NCBI RefSeq assembly: GCF_027596085.1
Contig: NC_072457.1
Location: forward strand, 1,514,965-1,578,964
Source: Anoplopoma fimbria
Taxonomy: Eukaryota > Chordata > Actinopteri > Perciformes > Anoplopomatidae
Reading direction: 5' to 3'
Length of the DNA: 64,000 nucleotides
The notes below the pieces were generated by a model. That model had not been told where the DNA came from and made no database searches. It saw only the letters and a list, made by a program, of their open reading frames with translations. The position numbers and the translations under genes are program-made. This document shows, piece by piece, positions 37,334 to 50,804 of this stretch; position 1 is the stretch's first letter, and every line of letters begins with the position of its first letter.

Positions 37334-40300
37334 ATGGGTGGCATGACGCGTCTTCTCCTTCTGCTGTGGGCCGGTGAGTGGTCAACTACTGCTGCTTACT
37401 TTAACCATTCTCTATGCTTTCAGTCTTCATGTAAATAGTGTATTTTAAACTGAGTTAATGCATCAGACATGCTGTTATTATACCTCTCGTAAGGTGTTAA
37501 GAGATCTATTATGTATTCTAGGGCCAGTCTTGCATTTAAAAGTTAGCAGATACATTTTTAAATCTGTTTAAAAATGTATAGAAAGCCAGTGTTTCTTCTT
37601 CTGTGGCCCATTAATATGCTGTCAGCTGTGTTCAAGTGTCTTCTGACTGAAGCAGAAGCAATTCTGACAATCGCAGAAAGTTCTTGTGTTAAATAATGGA
37701 AATATTACAAACAGAAATCCAATTTTTGCTATGTAATTTGATTTATAATTTTTATTCATTTAATTATTTCAAAGTTTTGGGCAAGTTACTCTTCAAGAGT
37801 TATAACTTACTTTAAACGTATTATTCCTTTCAAAAGTAAATATATTACTTAACTTACTAACTGGTATCATAAAAAAAAGTTGTTAATCATTAGACATGGA
37901 TCATAATTTGGTTTGGACGTGAAATTAAGTGAACTTCATGTCTGTAAAGAGAAGAACTAACTGAACAGTTTTGTAAAAGTGAACTATGTGTACATAGATG
38001 TGTGTTACCAAAGTAAAAGCGCAATACTTGGCTTCCATTGGACTTTTGGCACAGTTCACCATGTATGTTCACAACTTTCTAAAGAGTGAGTGAGTTGTTC
38101 TCTGAAACAACTGCTGTTCCACAGACAGTCACCTCGTGGAGGACTTTGTGTTTCAGGTGTCACAGTGGGCACAGTGGTGGATCTGCAGAAGAGAATCATC
38201 GGAGGACACGATTGTCTCCCAACTGAACGTGTGTACCATGTTCAAGTGGGATACCTTCTTCCTAATGGAATATTCGATTTTCAATGTGGTGGCTCTCTGA
38301 TCGGTGCCCAGTGGATTCTGACCGCAGCACACTGCTGGGACGACACAGTGTAAGAAAACCAGATTCATACTTAAAGGCCCACTCCACTCAAAAATGTATT
38401 TTTCTTATTGTTACTTCAACTTCATTGTGTAGAATGATGTTTGTGCAGAGTTTGTGGCTTCAAATTAGTCTTGGAAAAAGACGTTAAATTAGTCTTTTAT
38501 ATATTTTTTATTTTACCTTTTATATAACCAGATAAGTAAATTGAGAGCCACTTCTCATTTACAATGACGAGCTGGCCAGATAGGCAGCAACAGGAGGCAA
38601 GTCTTTATGAACAAATTAAACAAAGAAACATCTCAAACAATCTCATACTAACATTACAGTAACATCATTTGTACAATATATAAAATACAAACAGTATTAT
38701 CAGTATTATTCCTGACAGTCTTAATGATGATGGGATTAACATCCAGGTCCAGTGGAGGACTTGGACTGTCTGAGGGGCAGGGCAAAAGAAAAATACAAAG
38801 AATGTCACCAGCTGCATGCAGTGGGGCAACAGTGGGCAAAACGTTTTCTAGCATGTAGGTCAGCCTATATGACACTGCATGGTACATTATTACTCTAGAA
38901 GGGCACTGTCACAAGTCCTGAAGCAGCTATCAGTAATGGTTTGATATAAAACTATAGCATTCCCCAAATAAACACAGCATTGTTCAGTGATAACTGACCT
39001 ATAATATTAACATATTGTGTGTTTAAATCATTCAGTGATGTTCCTCTTTAATCTTTACTCATTTGTAGGACTATGAGAGCACGTTTGGGTGTGCATCCAG
39101 GTCAAGATACAATGGTGGAAGTCAGACCTCATTTCTTTAGGGACAAGAACGGGTTCCATGACATCATGCTGCTGGAGATAACTAAACCTAACATTCATCA
39201 TACAACCTTCATACCACTTCCTAAATGTTCAAGTCCTCTCAAAGTGTGAGTATTTGTCTTTCCCCTTCAAGTCTGAAAGTTCAAATCATGAGGAACTCTG
39301 AGGAAAAGTTTATTCTTATCTTTTCTTGTATTTCAGAGGTGATGAAGTTCAGATTGCAGGTCATGCATCCACAACTACAGGCCCTAATAATATAAGAGGT
39401 GAGATTAATCTAGTTAATTGTATAATAATTGTTTATGTTTATGACAGTTAGTGTTATTTATTTTGCTTGTATGTTTGTTAAAACTGATGACACATGGGTT
39501 CAAATAATTTTATATCTATATAAATACTGTTGGCGTTACAAACGGGACTTCCTCGTCGTGGCTTTAGATAAACCCCTGAAGCAGCACGTCGTTGTTTCAT
39601 TGGCTCTACGAGACGTCAATCATCAGAGCAATCGGTTGCCATTGGCTCGCTCATTAGATCGAGAAGAGGGGCGGGCCCTTTCCTTCAACGCGCACTCTCA
39701 TTGGCTGTTGTCGGCTATAGACTGGACATGGAAGCTCCTATTGGTTCAGATGAGGTGTCAATCAAAAGTTGCAATCATTCTAACTAGTGTTACTATGGAT
39801 CACATAGTGAATGTTATTGATCACTAGTGAATGTTATTGATCTGTGGATCACTAGTGAATGTTATTGATCACTAGTGAATGATCACTAGTGACTAGTGAA
39901 TGTTATTGATCTGTAGATCACTAGTGAATGTTATTGATCTGTAGATCACTAGTGAATGTTGATCTGTGATCACTAGTGAATGTTATTGATCTGTGGATCA
40001 CTAGTGAATGTTATTGATCATTGTGAATGTTATTGATCTGTGGATCACTAGTGAATGTTGAATGTTATTGATCTGTAGATCACTAGTGAATGTTATTGAT
40101 CTGTAGATCACTAGTGAATGTTATTGATCTGTAGATCACTAGTGAATGTTATTGATCACTAGTGAATGTTATTGATCTGTGGATCACTAGTGAATGTTAT
40201 TGATCTGTGGATCACTAGTGAATGTTATTGATCTGTAGATCACTAGTGAATGTTATTGATCTGTGGATCACTAGTGAATGTTATTGATCTGTGGATCACT

Positions 40301-43300
40301 AGTGAATGTTATTGATCTGTAGATCACTAGTGAATGTTATTGATCACTAGTGAATGTTATTGATCTGTGGATCACTAGTGAATGTTATTGATCTGTAGAT
40401 AACTAGTGAATGTTATTGATCTGTAGATCACTGAATGTGATCACTAGTGAATGTTATTGATCTGTGGATCACTAGTGAATGTTATTGATCTGTAGATCAC
40501 TAGTGAATGTTATTGATCTGTGGATCACTAGTGAATGTTATTGATCACTAGTGAATGTTATTGATCTGTGGATCACTAGTGAATGTTATTGATCACTAGT
40601 GAATGTTATTGATCTGTGGATCACTAGTGAATGTTATTGATCTGTGGATCACTAGTGAATGTTATTGATCTGTGGATCACTAGTGAATGTTATTGATCTG
40701 TGGATCACTAGTGAATGTTATTGATCTGTGGATCACTAGTGAATGTTATTGATCTGTGATCACAGTGAATGTTATTGATCTGTAGATCACTAGTGAATGT
40801 TATTGATCTGTAGATCACTAGTGAATGTTATTGATCACTAGTGAATGTTATTGATCTGAGATCACTAGTGAATGTTATTGATCTGTGGATCACTAGTGAA
40901 TGTTATTGATCTGTAGATCACTAGTGAATGTTATTGATCTGTGGATCACTAGTGAATGTTATTGATCTGTGGATCACTAGTGAATGTTATTGATCTGTGG
41001 ATCACTAGTGAATGTTATTGATCTGTGGATCACTAGTGAATGTTATTGATCAGTGGATCACTAGTGAATGTTATTGATCTGTAGATCACTAGTGAATGTT
41101 ATTGATCTGTAGATCACTAGTGAATGTTATTGATCTGTAGATCACTAGTGAATGTTATTATTGATCACTAGTGAATGTTATTGATCACTAGTGAATGTTA
41201 TTGATCTGTGGATCACTAGTGAATGTTATTGATCACTAGTGAATGTTATTGATCTGTGGATCACTAGTGAATGTTATTGATCTGTAGATCACTAGTGAAT
41301 GTTATTGATCTGTAGATCACTAGTGAATGTTATTGATCTGTAGATCACTAGTGAATGTTATTGATCACTAGTGAATGTTATTGATCTGTGGATCACTAGT
41401 GAATGTTATTGATCTGTAGATCACTAGTGAATGTTATTGATCTGTGGATCACTAGTGAATGTTATTGATCTGTGGATCACTAGTGAATGTTATTGATCTG
41501 TGGATCACTAGTGAATGTTATTGATCACTAGTGAATGTTATTGATCTGTGGATCACTAGTGAATGTTATTGATCTGTAGATCACTAGTGAATGTTATTGA
41601 TCTGTGGATCACTAGTGAATGTTATTGATCTGTGGATCACTAGTGAATGTTATTGATCACTAGTGAATGTTATTGATCTGTGGATCACTAGTGAATGTTA
41701 TTGATCTGTAGATCACTAGTGAATGTTATTGATCTGTAGATCACTAGTGAATGTTATTGATCTGTGGATCACTAGTGAATGTTATTGATCACTAGTGAAT
41801 GTTATTGATCTGTGGATCACTAGTGAATGTTATTGATCTGTGGATCACTAGTGAATGTTATTGATCTGTAGATCACTAGTGAATGTTATTGATCTGTGGA
41901 TCACTAGTGAATGTTATTGATCTGTGGATCACTAGTGAATGTTATTGATCTGTGGATCACTAGTGAATGTTATTGATCTGTGGATCACTAGTGAATGTTA
42001 TTGATCACTAGTGAATGTTATTGATCTGTGGATCACTAGTGAATGTTATTGATCTGTAGATCACTAGTGAATGTTATTGATCTGTAGATCACTAGTGAAT
42101 GTTATTGATCTGTAGATCACTAGTGAATGTTATTGATCACTAGTGAATGTTATTGATCTGTGGATCACTAGTGAATGTTATTGATCTGTGGATCACTAGT
42201 GAATGTTATTGATCTGTGGATCACTAGTGAATGTTATTGATCACTAGTGAATGTTATTGATCTGTGGATCACTAGTGAATGTTATTGATCTGTAGATCAC
42301 TAGTGAATGTTATTGATCTGTAGATCACTAGTGAATGTTATTGATCTGTAGATCACTAGTGAATGTTATTGATCACTAGTGAATGTTATTGATCTGTGGA
42401 TCACTAGTGAATGTTATTGATCTGTAGATCACTAGTGAATGTTATTGATCTGTGGATCACTAGTGAATGTTATTGATCTGTGGATCACTAGTGAATGTTA
42501 TTGATCTGTGGATCACTAGTGAATGTTATTGATCACTAGTGAATGTTATTGATCTGTGGATCACTAGTGAATGTTATTGATCTGTAGATCACTAGTGAAT
42601 GTTATTGATCTGTGGATCACTAGTGAATGTTATTGATCTGTGGATCACTAGTGAATGTTATTGATCACTAGTGAATGTTATTGATCTGTGGATCACTAGT
42701 GAATGTTTGATCTGTGATCACTAGTGAATGTTATTGATCTGTGGATCACTAGTGAATGTTATTGATCTGTGGATCACTAGTGAATGTTATTGATCTGTGG
42801 ATCACTAGTGAATGTTATTGATCTGTGGATCACTAGTGAATGTTATTGATCACTAGTGAATGTTATTGATCTGTGGATCACTAGTGAATGTTATTGATCT
42901 GTAGATCACTAGTGAATGTTATTGATCTGTAGATCACTAGTGAATGTTATCTTGAGATCACTAGTGAATGTTATTGATCACTAGTGAATGTTATTGATCT
43001 GTGGATCACTAGTGAATGTTATTGATCTGTAGATCACTAGTGAATGTTATTGATCTGTAGATCACTAGTGAATGTTATTGATTGTTATTGATCTGTGGAT
43101 CACTAGTGAATGTTATTGATCTGTGGATCACTAGTGAATGTTATTGATCAGTGGATCACTAGTGAATGTTATTGATCTGTAGATCACTAGTGAATGTTAT
43201 TGATCTGTAGATCACTAGTGAATGTTATTGATCTGAGATCACTAGTGAATGATCACTAGTGAATGTTATTGATCTGTGGATCACTAGTGAATGTTATTGA

Positions 43301-45086
43301 TCTGTAGATCACTAGTGAATGTTATTGATCTGTGGATCACTAGTGAATGTTATTGATCTGTAGATCACTAGTGAATGTTATTGATCTGTGGATCACTAGT
43401 GAATGTTATTGATCACTAGTGAATGTTATTGATCTGTGGATCACTAGTGAATGTTATTGATCTGTAGATCACTAGTGAATGTTATTGATCTGTGGATCAC
43501 TAGTGAATGTTATTGATCTGTGGATCACTAGTGAATGTTATTGATCACTAGTGAATGTTATTGATCTGTGGATCACTAGTGAATGTTATTGATCTGTAGA
43601 TCACGAGTGAATGTTATTGATCTGTAGATCACTAGTGAATGTTATTGATCTGTAGATCACTAGTGAATGTTATTGATCACTAGTGAATGTTATTGATCTG
43701 TGGATCACTAGTGAATGTTATTGATCTGTGATCACTAGTGAATGTTATTGATCTGTAGATCACTAGTGAATGTTATTGATCTGTGGATCACTAGTGAATG
43801 TTATTGATCTGTAGATCACTAGTGAATTATTGATTGATCACTAGTGAATGTTATTGATCACTAGTGAATGTTATTGATCACTAGTGAATGTTATTGATCT
43901 GTGGATCACTAGTGAATGTTATTGATCACTAGTGAATGTTATTGATCTGTAGATCACTAGTGAATGTTATTGATCTGTAGATCACTAGTGAATGTTATTG
44001 ATCACTAGTGAATGTTATTGATCTGTGGATCACTAGTGAATGTTATTGATCTGTAGATCACTAGTGAATGTTGATCTGTGATCACTAGTGAATGTTATTG
44101 ATCTGTGGATCACTAGTGAATGTTATTGATCTGTGGATCACTAGTGAATGTTATTGATCTGTGGATCACTAGTGAATGTTATTGATCACTAGTGAATGTT
44201 ATTGATCTGTGGATCACTAGTGAATGTTATTGATCTGTGGATCACTAGTGAATGTTATTGATCTGTGGATCACTAGTGAATGTTATTGATCACTAGTGAA
44301 TGTTATTGATCTGTGGATAGATGAGCTGACACACGTTTGTAGCTGTTTGTTTGTTTGGTGATTGTACCTGCTGTTGTGATCTTGAAATGGTCAATCAATG
44401 CATCACAAGAATCACAAGAATCTCATCTTTCCATAAATAACACATGTTTACAGTAAACAGGACGGGAGCGGTACGAGGTTAAAAATTCTTTGGATGCATT
44501 TTATAAAAGATTATATTGGTATAAATAATCCTGTATATTTGTTGGTGGAGGGATTCTGTGTACAAGTTAACTAGATCATGATACAAGTTGTTTTTGTAGT
44601 GTATATAAACACTTTTTTTCTATTCTCATCTAGAAAGTGATGAATCAGTGATGCTCCAATGTGCAAACACCAAGGTTGTCGACTGTACGCAGCTCAAAAC
44701 CTGTCTGAAGAACAACCACAAACCGGACTGGGCGTCTTGGGGTTATCAACACTGGTTATGTATCAAAAAAGATGAAGTGGATATCTCTCCAGTGAGTTTG
44801 CATGGCTTCTAACTTCATATCTTTTATTTAAGTCATTACAAGCTTTACCAGTTTATTAAATAAATAATATTTCAGTAGAGGATTTAAAAGTCTGTTACAA
44901 ACAGTATATACATCTTTCTCACAGGGTGACTCTGGTGGAGGAGTGGTGTACAATAACAGGATTTATGGTGTCATTTCATTCACTGGTAATGGAACCCATG
45001 CCTGTGTTGCACCAGCTGGATTCATGGACGTCTGTGAAAAAGTGTACATGGATTGGATCGTAAAAACTACCGGTATTAAACCCTGA
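37334..45086 (+). CDS. Secreted trypsin-like serine protease A3 (intact, 263 aa, giant intron 4)
   Basis: Exons: 37334-37373, 38157-38349, 39069-39245, 39337-39398, 44634-44791, 44925-45086. The phases match A2 and the frame is open throughout. His72, Asp109 and Ser213 form the triad; Asp207 is the S1-pocket Asp. Exon 3 has a three-base in-frame deletion next to the Asp motif, with Lys-Asn-Gly-Phe replacing the Asn-Gln-Asn-Arg-Arg stretch of A2. Exon 5 begins ESDES instead of VPGES. In exon 2, seven codons differ in amino acid from A2 against one silent change, while intron 1 is almost identical. Intron 4 is 5.2 kb because of satellite expansion, which could affect splicing. It is a secreted protease by its signal peptide and KR|IIGG activation site; the target is unknown. 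Confidence 0.83.
39540..39790. promoter_or_regulatory. Promoter-like module in intron 4 of A3, 3' end deleted
   Basis: ATTGG boxes and the GGGGCGGG box are retained, but the YY1-like GCGGCCATCTTG part is missing: the sequence jumps from TCAATCAAAAGTT to CATTCTAACTAGTG. Confidence 0.4.
39797..44319. repeat. Expanded intron 4 satellite (A3, ~4.5 kb)
   Basis: The same 28/20-bp units as in A1 and A2, expanded to roughly 165-180 units. CTGTGG and CTGTAG long units and the 20-bp short units occur in recurring orders, for example blocks repeating around 41200-42700, which suggests higher-order duplication. Only a few units are degenerate. Confidence 0.95.
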
Positions 45087-46640
45087 ATGGGATGTGTAGG
45101 GTGTGCTATACTGTAAAATGTTCTGTCATTTAACAGGCATTTTTAAATGCATTAAGAAAAATTGTTGAGTTCCTCTAAATTTGCAATTGATACATTTACT
45201 ATTGATTTCAAGCCCTTTCAGAAAAAACACTTAACTGTTATTCAATGACTTTATTCATTCAATAGGTAGTGTCTGAGTTATAACTGCTAGTTTACACATT
45301 CCTGGTGTCAAACGGTTATGGTAAAATATAATAATTAAAATATATAAAAACACATCGGTATATTTCCCATTTGTAAATTCAACAGATTTTGCATATTATT
45401 TTACATCATTGTCATTGTATTGAAAAACAACAAAGCGCCAAATATTATAATCAGCTATCGTATTAACAATACTGAGAACAATTATAATCAATAAGAATCT
45501 TCTTGTACAATGTTGTCAGTTTAAATAAAATGAAGATGACTCACAACTGCTGTTTCAAGGTTTGTTGTTTTTGTTTTCAGTGTCACAGAAAAAATACATG
45601 GACATATGTCTGCACAATTTAAAGCTCCACTAATAAATATCTCTGAAACTACAATTATTTATTTTGGCCATGTGGGGGCAGATTGTTCTTATAATAACAT
45701 TGATATTAGCTGCTCTACTTAGTATTTGTGGAGAAAGAACAGGAAAAGGGGGATGTGTTTTTTTTCTTTCAAGTCTGCTTTTTGTTTTATTAGATTCATT
45801 TTCTTTTTTTACATTTTCAGAGTTAGTATAGAGTTTCTAAGTGAAAACTAAAGACATCTTCAAGGACCCCTCTCTACATTTTTTAAGACATAAAATTATC
45901 ATTTAAATAATCGTCTGATGTGTTTTTTCCACAAAAACATTTCCTGGTTAAAATTCTTGCATTCAAATCAACTCCCTCTCCCTCATTGAGAATATCAGAA
46001 TCTATGAATACGCTAATATTTTTTCTATTTCCCATTTTCATTGTGCACAGTGAAGGTGAAGTAACAATAAGAAATTATCATTTTAGTGGACTGGGAGTTT
46101 AATCAAAGTGTGCTGCAGAATCCAGTGGAAAAAGAAAAAGGGCTTACTAAATATGATCGAGTGGCATTTCTGTAGTCTAAATTACGAAATTACAAAATGC
46201 AGAATAAAGATTGTAATACAGAACTGTAAACTACATTGTCCAAATCTGTTATGATCATTAAATATGTGTTCAAATCTGCAATGTCCTGTAGGACAGCTGT
46301 GACAGATCCGATTAAACTGTCAGCTCACTTGTGTTAGCTTTACATTTCTAAGGCAGCCGGAGAGCTTGGTCTGTGTCAGTGTGAGATTTTGACTCTTCAT
46401 CATGACTGGCAGATTGGAGTTTTTGGGTTAAAAAACACAGCAAAGATAGCAGGAAAACTAGAAGTCACCCTCACAGCAGAAGTGTAGAAGGTAGAGAAGT
46501 GTTTAGGAAGAAGGGGACAAGTTAAGGTCATACACATGTTTTGTAATTGCAATTTAAAAACAACTTACAATACAAAAAGTTTAATTAATTATTAATTAAT
46601 TAATAATGATTAATATTAATTTAAAGGGAAAACTTGTACT
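45087..46640. other. A-type 3' flank of A3, non-coding
   Basis: Nearly identical to 23032-24590. An AATAAA at 45524-45529 is the likely poly(A) signal. Nothing else is supported. Confidence 0.6.
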
Positions 46641-46780
<140 letters not shown>

Positions 46781-47494
46781 TGTTCCGTACAGTGTCTTGT
46801 ATGTATACGTGTTGTAGGCCTACATGTGTTGTGTTCTGTTTGTGTTGTTGGTTTGTGTTGTTGTTCTGTCTCCTCCCACTGTTTTCAGTCTCCTCCTTCT
46901 CAGATGTGCGCACCTGGTTCCAGTCATTGATCATCACCACACCTGTTCCAGATCTCCTATCAGCCATTCCCCTTTAAATAGCCCCCATTTGTGTTAGAGA
47001 AGGTTGTTGCTTTTTGGGTTGAGCTGTGGCAGAGCTCTGGTTGAGCTCTGGTTGGTTTTGCTTGGTTTTGCTGGTTGATTGATGGATCTTTAGTTAAAAC
47101 ACCTTTGTTAAAACCATTTACTTTAGCAGCCTACTTTAGTTTTGTCTTGTGTTAATTATTTGTTGTGCGCACCGGGACAAACGAGGATAGGTAAGATACC
47201 CTGGGTATACATATTACATGCACGTAGGTTTACCTTTTGTTAAAACCCCAGATTAGAGTGAGCACCACCCGCTGTACTTTTGGGTGCTTAGCACCTGTCA
47301 ATGGGGGTGGGTTTATTCATGTTCTTTTCTTTGGTGCCACTGACAGTCCTCTTTGATCCCTGTGTTGCTTTTCTGTAGATAAATACTTTCTTTAATTCAT
47401 ATTGGGTCCTGGTTTTGTGTGACTACACCCTCACTTGCTCAACCTATTGCATTATGTTACGTCCTTCTACTCCGAGCCACCAAGGGGGCGTAAC

Positions 47495-47495
<1 letters not shown>
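46781..47495 (+). mobile_element. Solo LTR, copy 3 (715 bp)
   Basis: Same element and position as copies 1 and 2. The 5' terminus is TGTTCCG (one change from TGTTACG) and the 3' end is CGTAACA. Shared position in all three units shows that it inserted before the unit was duplicated. Confidence 0.82.

Positions 47496-47548
<53 letters not shown>
47496..47548. repeat. (GATA)n tract before B3 exon 3
   Basis: About 13 GATA units joined directly to the AG of exon 3, as in B1 and B2. Confidence 0.9.
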
Positions 47549-50534
47549 GACTATGTAGAGCACGTTTGGGTGTGCGTCCAGGAAGACTGGTGGAATTCAA
47601 ACCTAATTTCTTTATGGACAACAAGGGCAGGAGACATGACATCATGCTGCTGGAGATAACTAAACCTAACACTGATCATAAAAACATCATACCACTTCCT
47701 GACTGTGGAAGACGTCTCAAAGTGTGAGTATTTGTCTTTCCCCTTTGAGAAGTCTGAAAGCTTAACACATGAGGAACTCTGAGGAAAACTGTTTCCTTTT
47801 GTTCTTTTTCTTGTATTTCAGAGGTGATGAAGTTCAGATTGCAGGTCATGCATCCACAACTAAAGGCCCTAATAATATAAGAGGTGAAATTGATCTTGTT
47901 TATTTTATAATACCAATTGTCTATGTTTATGACAGTTAGTGTTATTTATTTTGCTTGTATGTTTGGTTACATTGCTGAAACATATTTACATAAACCCTCT
48001 GAGACAAACTGTAGTGGGCTCAGTGTTAAAGCTAGAATATCTGCATTAAAATGAATCTTCAGGTTCCCAGCTTTAAGATCACATAAACCACTTCTTTGTG
48101 GATTATACTGTTGTCCTGCTATCAGCCACTAAAGATCCCTTGTCTGCTCTAAGAAAGACAAAAACTGGGTCCATGTGGGCTTCCATTTAATTTTGCTCTT
48201 AAAAGTGCATTGCGTATTATATTATATATTTCTGAAAAAACATAGCAAAACATAAATCTACTTGAAGACATTCTTTTCAAGCTCAACTCGTCACATTTCA
48301 AGATGTTTTGAAAACTATTTTGGTCCCTTTTTTTTTTTTTATAAAACAGATAAATAATCAAAATAAAGATGCTGTTTGATGATCAAAAAATATTTTGATG
48401 CATTTTTTATGAAATAATATTTTGGTGGAAGGATTCTCTGTGTACAAGTTAGGTAGAAAATGATAACAGTTATTGTTTATGTGGTTTAGAAACACTTTTT
48501 TCAATTCTCATCTAGTACCTGGTGAAACAGTGATGCTCCAATGTGCAAACACCGAGGTGTTCCTGTGAGATCTGATGACAGCAATTATGATTTCATGACA
48601 TTACGCTCCAAAATCAATGTTTCTGTAACACACAGTGGAAGAGATCCTCCTCTCCAATTATAGAGATTGCTCATAAATCTCCCTGCTTCAACTGACTGAT
48701 TGTGACATCCTGACAGGTGAAAATAGTCAAAGAGGTAATTCACGGAATTTGAAGCATTAACATATCTGTCCACAAGGTTCATTTAAAACTGGTAAATTCC
48801 CCCAAAAAATGAAAATTCTCTTCTCGACCACACAACATCTCTGGGTTCTGTCAAAAATTCGCTCCCATGACTTCTCAGATTTACCATTCATAATGACACC
48901 CAGCTGGTCTTGTCATTTCCTTGGTGAAAAGTAACAAGGCACGCATGGTGCTGCGTGCTTGGCTCAACATCTCGAAGTGGATGCAATTTCAAACACACCA
49001 CCTGAAGCTGAACCTGGACAAAACCGAGCTACTCTTCCTCCTAATATTTTCTGGGGAAGGGTTGCCCGCACTTCTGGAGACCTGTCCATCACAAATTGAT
49101 GATGCCGTGGTTTGACGCAACTCGAACTGTGAGGAATCTGGGTTTGAAACTGATTTAAAAATGACGTAAATCAGCAAACATTGCATCGGTGTTGATATTG
49201 AAAGAGTTCCTCCTCTACAACATCAGGAGGATTAGACCATTCCTCACTGAGGAAACGGCGCACATGTTCATCCAGGCTCTGGTCATCTCCAGTCCTGGAC
49301 TACTGCAACTCATATTTGGATCACCCTCATTGCCATTCAGACCTCTGGAGCTTGTCCTTAGAAAGCTGCAGCAGGTCTGGTGTTCAATCGCCCCAAGTTC
49401 TCTCACACAACTTCCCTTCTCCGTTCCCTACACTGGCTCCCTGTAAGAGCTGCATCCAGTTTAAGACTCTGGTGCTAGCCTACAGGGCAGTGAAAGGAAC
49501 AGCTCCTTCCTATCTCCAGGCCTTGGTCAAGCCCTACACCCCTGTTTTTACCACTTCGCTCTCTAAAGGGCGACTGGTTGAATATCGTTCAGAGGTCCCT
49601 GCGGCCGATCCACCCGGTCACAAAAGCTTTTTTTGTCCTGGCCCCTCAATGGTGGAATAAACTCCCCACTGACGTCAGGACAAAAGTCATTGCCCATCTT
49701 ATGCAGGCTGAAAACTCACCTCTTCAGGAAGTACAAGGAGCCTTCCAAATTAGCACTTATGGCAGCGTATTTTCTGTACACTTGAGGGACTGTAAGAAGG
49801 AAAAGTAAAAAAATAAATAATAATATTGAATATTGTATGAAATTATATCAAATATCCTATAAAGAGAGATTATGAGCACAGGAAGTATATTTAATTAGTA
49901 TGTATTAAATTATTGTTTAGGGGTGAAAAATAATGTTGCACTTCTTCACTTTATTTTGACATATCAATTGAATGGTTTTTTTTTTCTTTTGAGATGCTTT
50001 TGTTTATTGTATGTCATGTTTTTTATGACTTTTGACGATAGTTTGATTTGTATTTTGATATGTCTGAAATAAATAAATGAAATCAAATGAAATCAAATGA
50101 AATCAAATCAAGTCAACTGTCAGAAGCTCAGAAACTGTCAGTCAGTGTACTGGCAGTCTGTGGAACATGAACACTGGTTGTTACCAAAGAGCTGGAGTGG
50201 ATACCTCTCCAGTGAGTTGCCATGGCTTCCAACTTTAACTTTATTACCATTTTTACCAATTCATTATGAATTAGTTTTTCAATAAAAGGTACAAAAGTCT
50301 GTCACACTAAAGATATACATCTTTCTCACAGGGTGACTCTGGTGGAGGAGTGGTGTTCAATGGCATGCTTTATGGTGTCCACGTGTTCACTGGTAATCCT
50401 ACCCATGCCTGTGACCAGCTGCATTCATGGACGTCTGTAAAGAAGAGTACATGGATTGGATCGTAAAAACTACCGGTATTCCTAGACCCCAAACTCTTTG
50501 GGACAAAGTAAAGGGATGTGTAAGTTGTGGTTAA
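47549..50534 (+). pseudogene. Headless protease module B3, split by a LINE
   Basis: Exon-like blocks: 47549-47723, 47822-47883, 48516-48558 continued at 50112-50211, and 50332-50534. It shares the exon 3 extra T and TAG with B1 and B2, and the 4-bp exon 6 deletion with B2. Exon 5 is interrupted by a 1.55-kb LINE fragment and also lacks two bases in the WLCYQ codons (GGTTGTTACC against GGTTGTGTTACC). Several independent lesions make this a dead copy. B2 and B3 are closest to each other. Confidence 0.87.
48559..50111 (+). mobile_element. Degenerate L2/CR1-like LINE fragment in B3 exon 5
   Basis: Broken frames encode the C-terminal part of a LINE reverse transcriptase: HHLKLNLDKTELLFL near 48990-49040, YNIRRIRPFLTEETA near 49210-49260, then KTLVLAYRAVKGTAPSYLQAL near 49455-49520 and APQWWNKLPTDVRT near 49640-49685, with frame changes between. 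The 3' end is AATAAATAAATGAAATCAAATGAAA-like simple repeats, as in L2-type elements. It lies between ACCGAGGT and GTCAACTG of exon 5. B1 and B2 have the empty site. No clear target duplication is seen. Confidence 0.8.
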
Positions 50535-50804
50535 CTGTGAAGTCTCCTGCCATTTAACAGGCAATTCAAATTGATTGGTTTACATTTATGTTTGGTCTTA
50601 GGAAACAATAATTATGTTTCTATAATATGACGGTAATCCCATAAGGAAGTATAAGGAAGTATCTGAGTCACAAAGGCTCGCTGTCGAACTTTTCCAAAAT
50701 GTAAATTCCACAGATGTTGCAGTCAATGTATGGGGAAACTACAAAGGGATACAAAATAACTGTTTTTCTTTTAGCAACACTGATATTATAATCAATATGA
50801 CTTT

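Noticed and set aside
39797..44319. Array with regular spacing that could suggest a CRISPR or a gene-like repeat
   Set aside because: There are no unique spacers; both 'repeat' and 'spacer' parts are the same in every unit, and the array is in a fish intron. It is a satellite.
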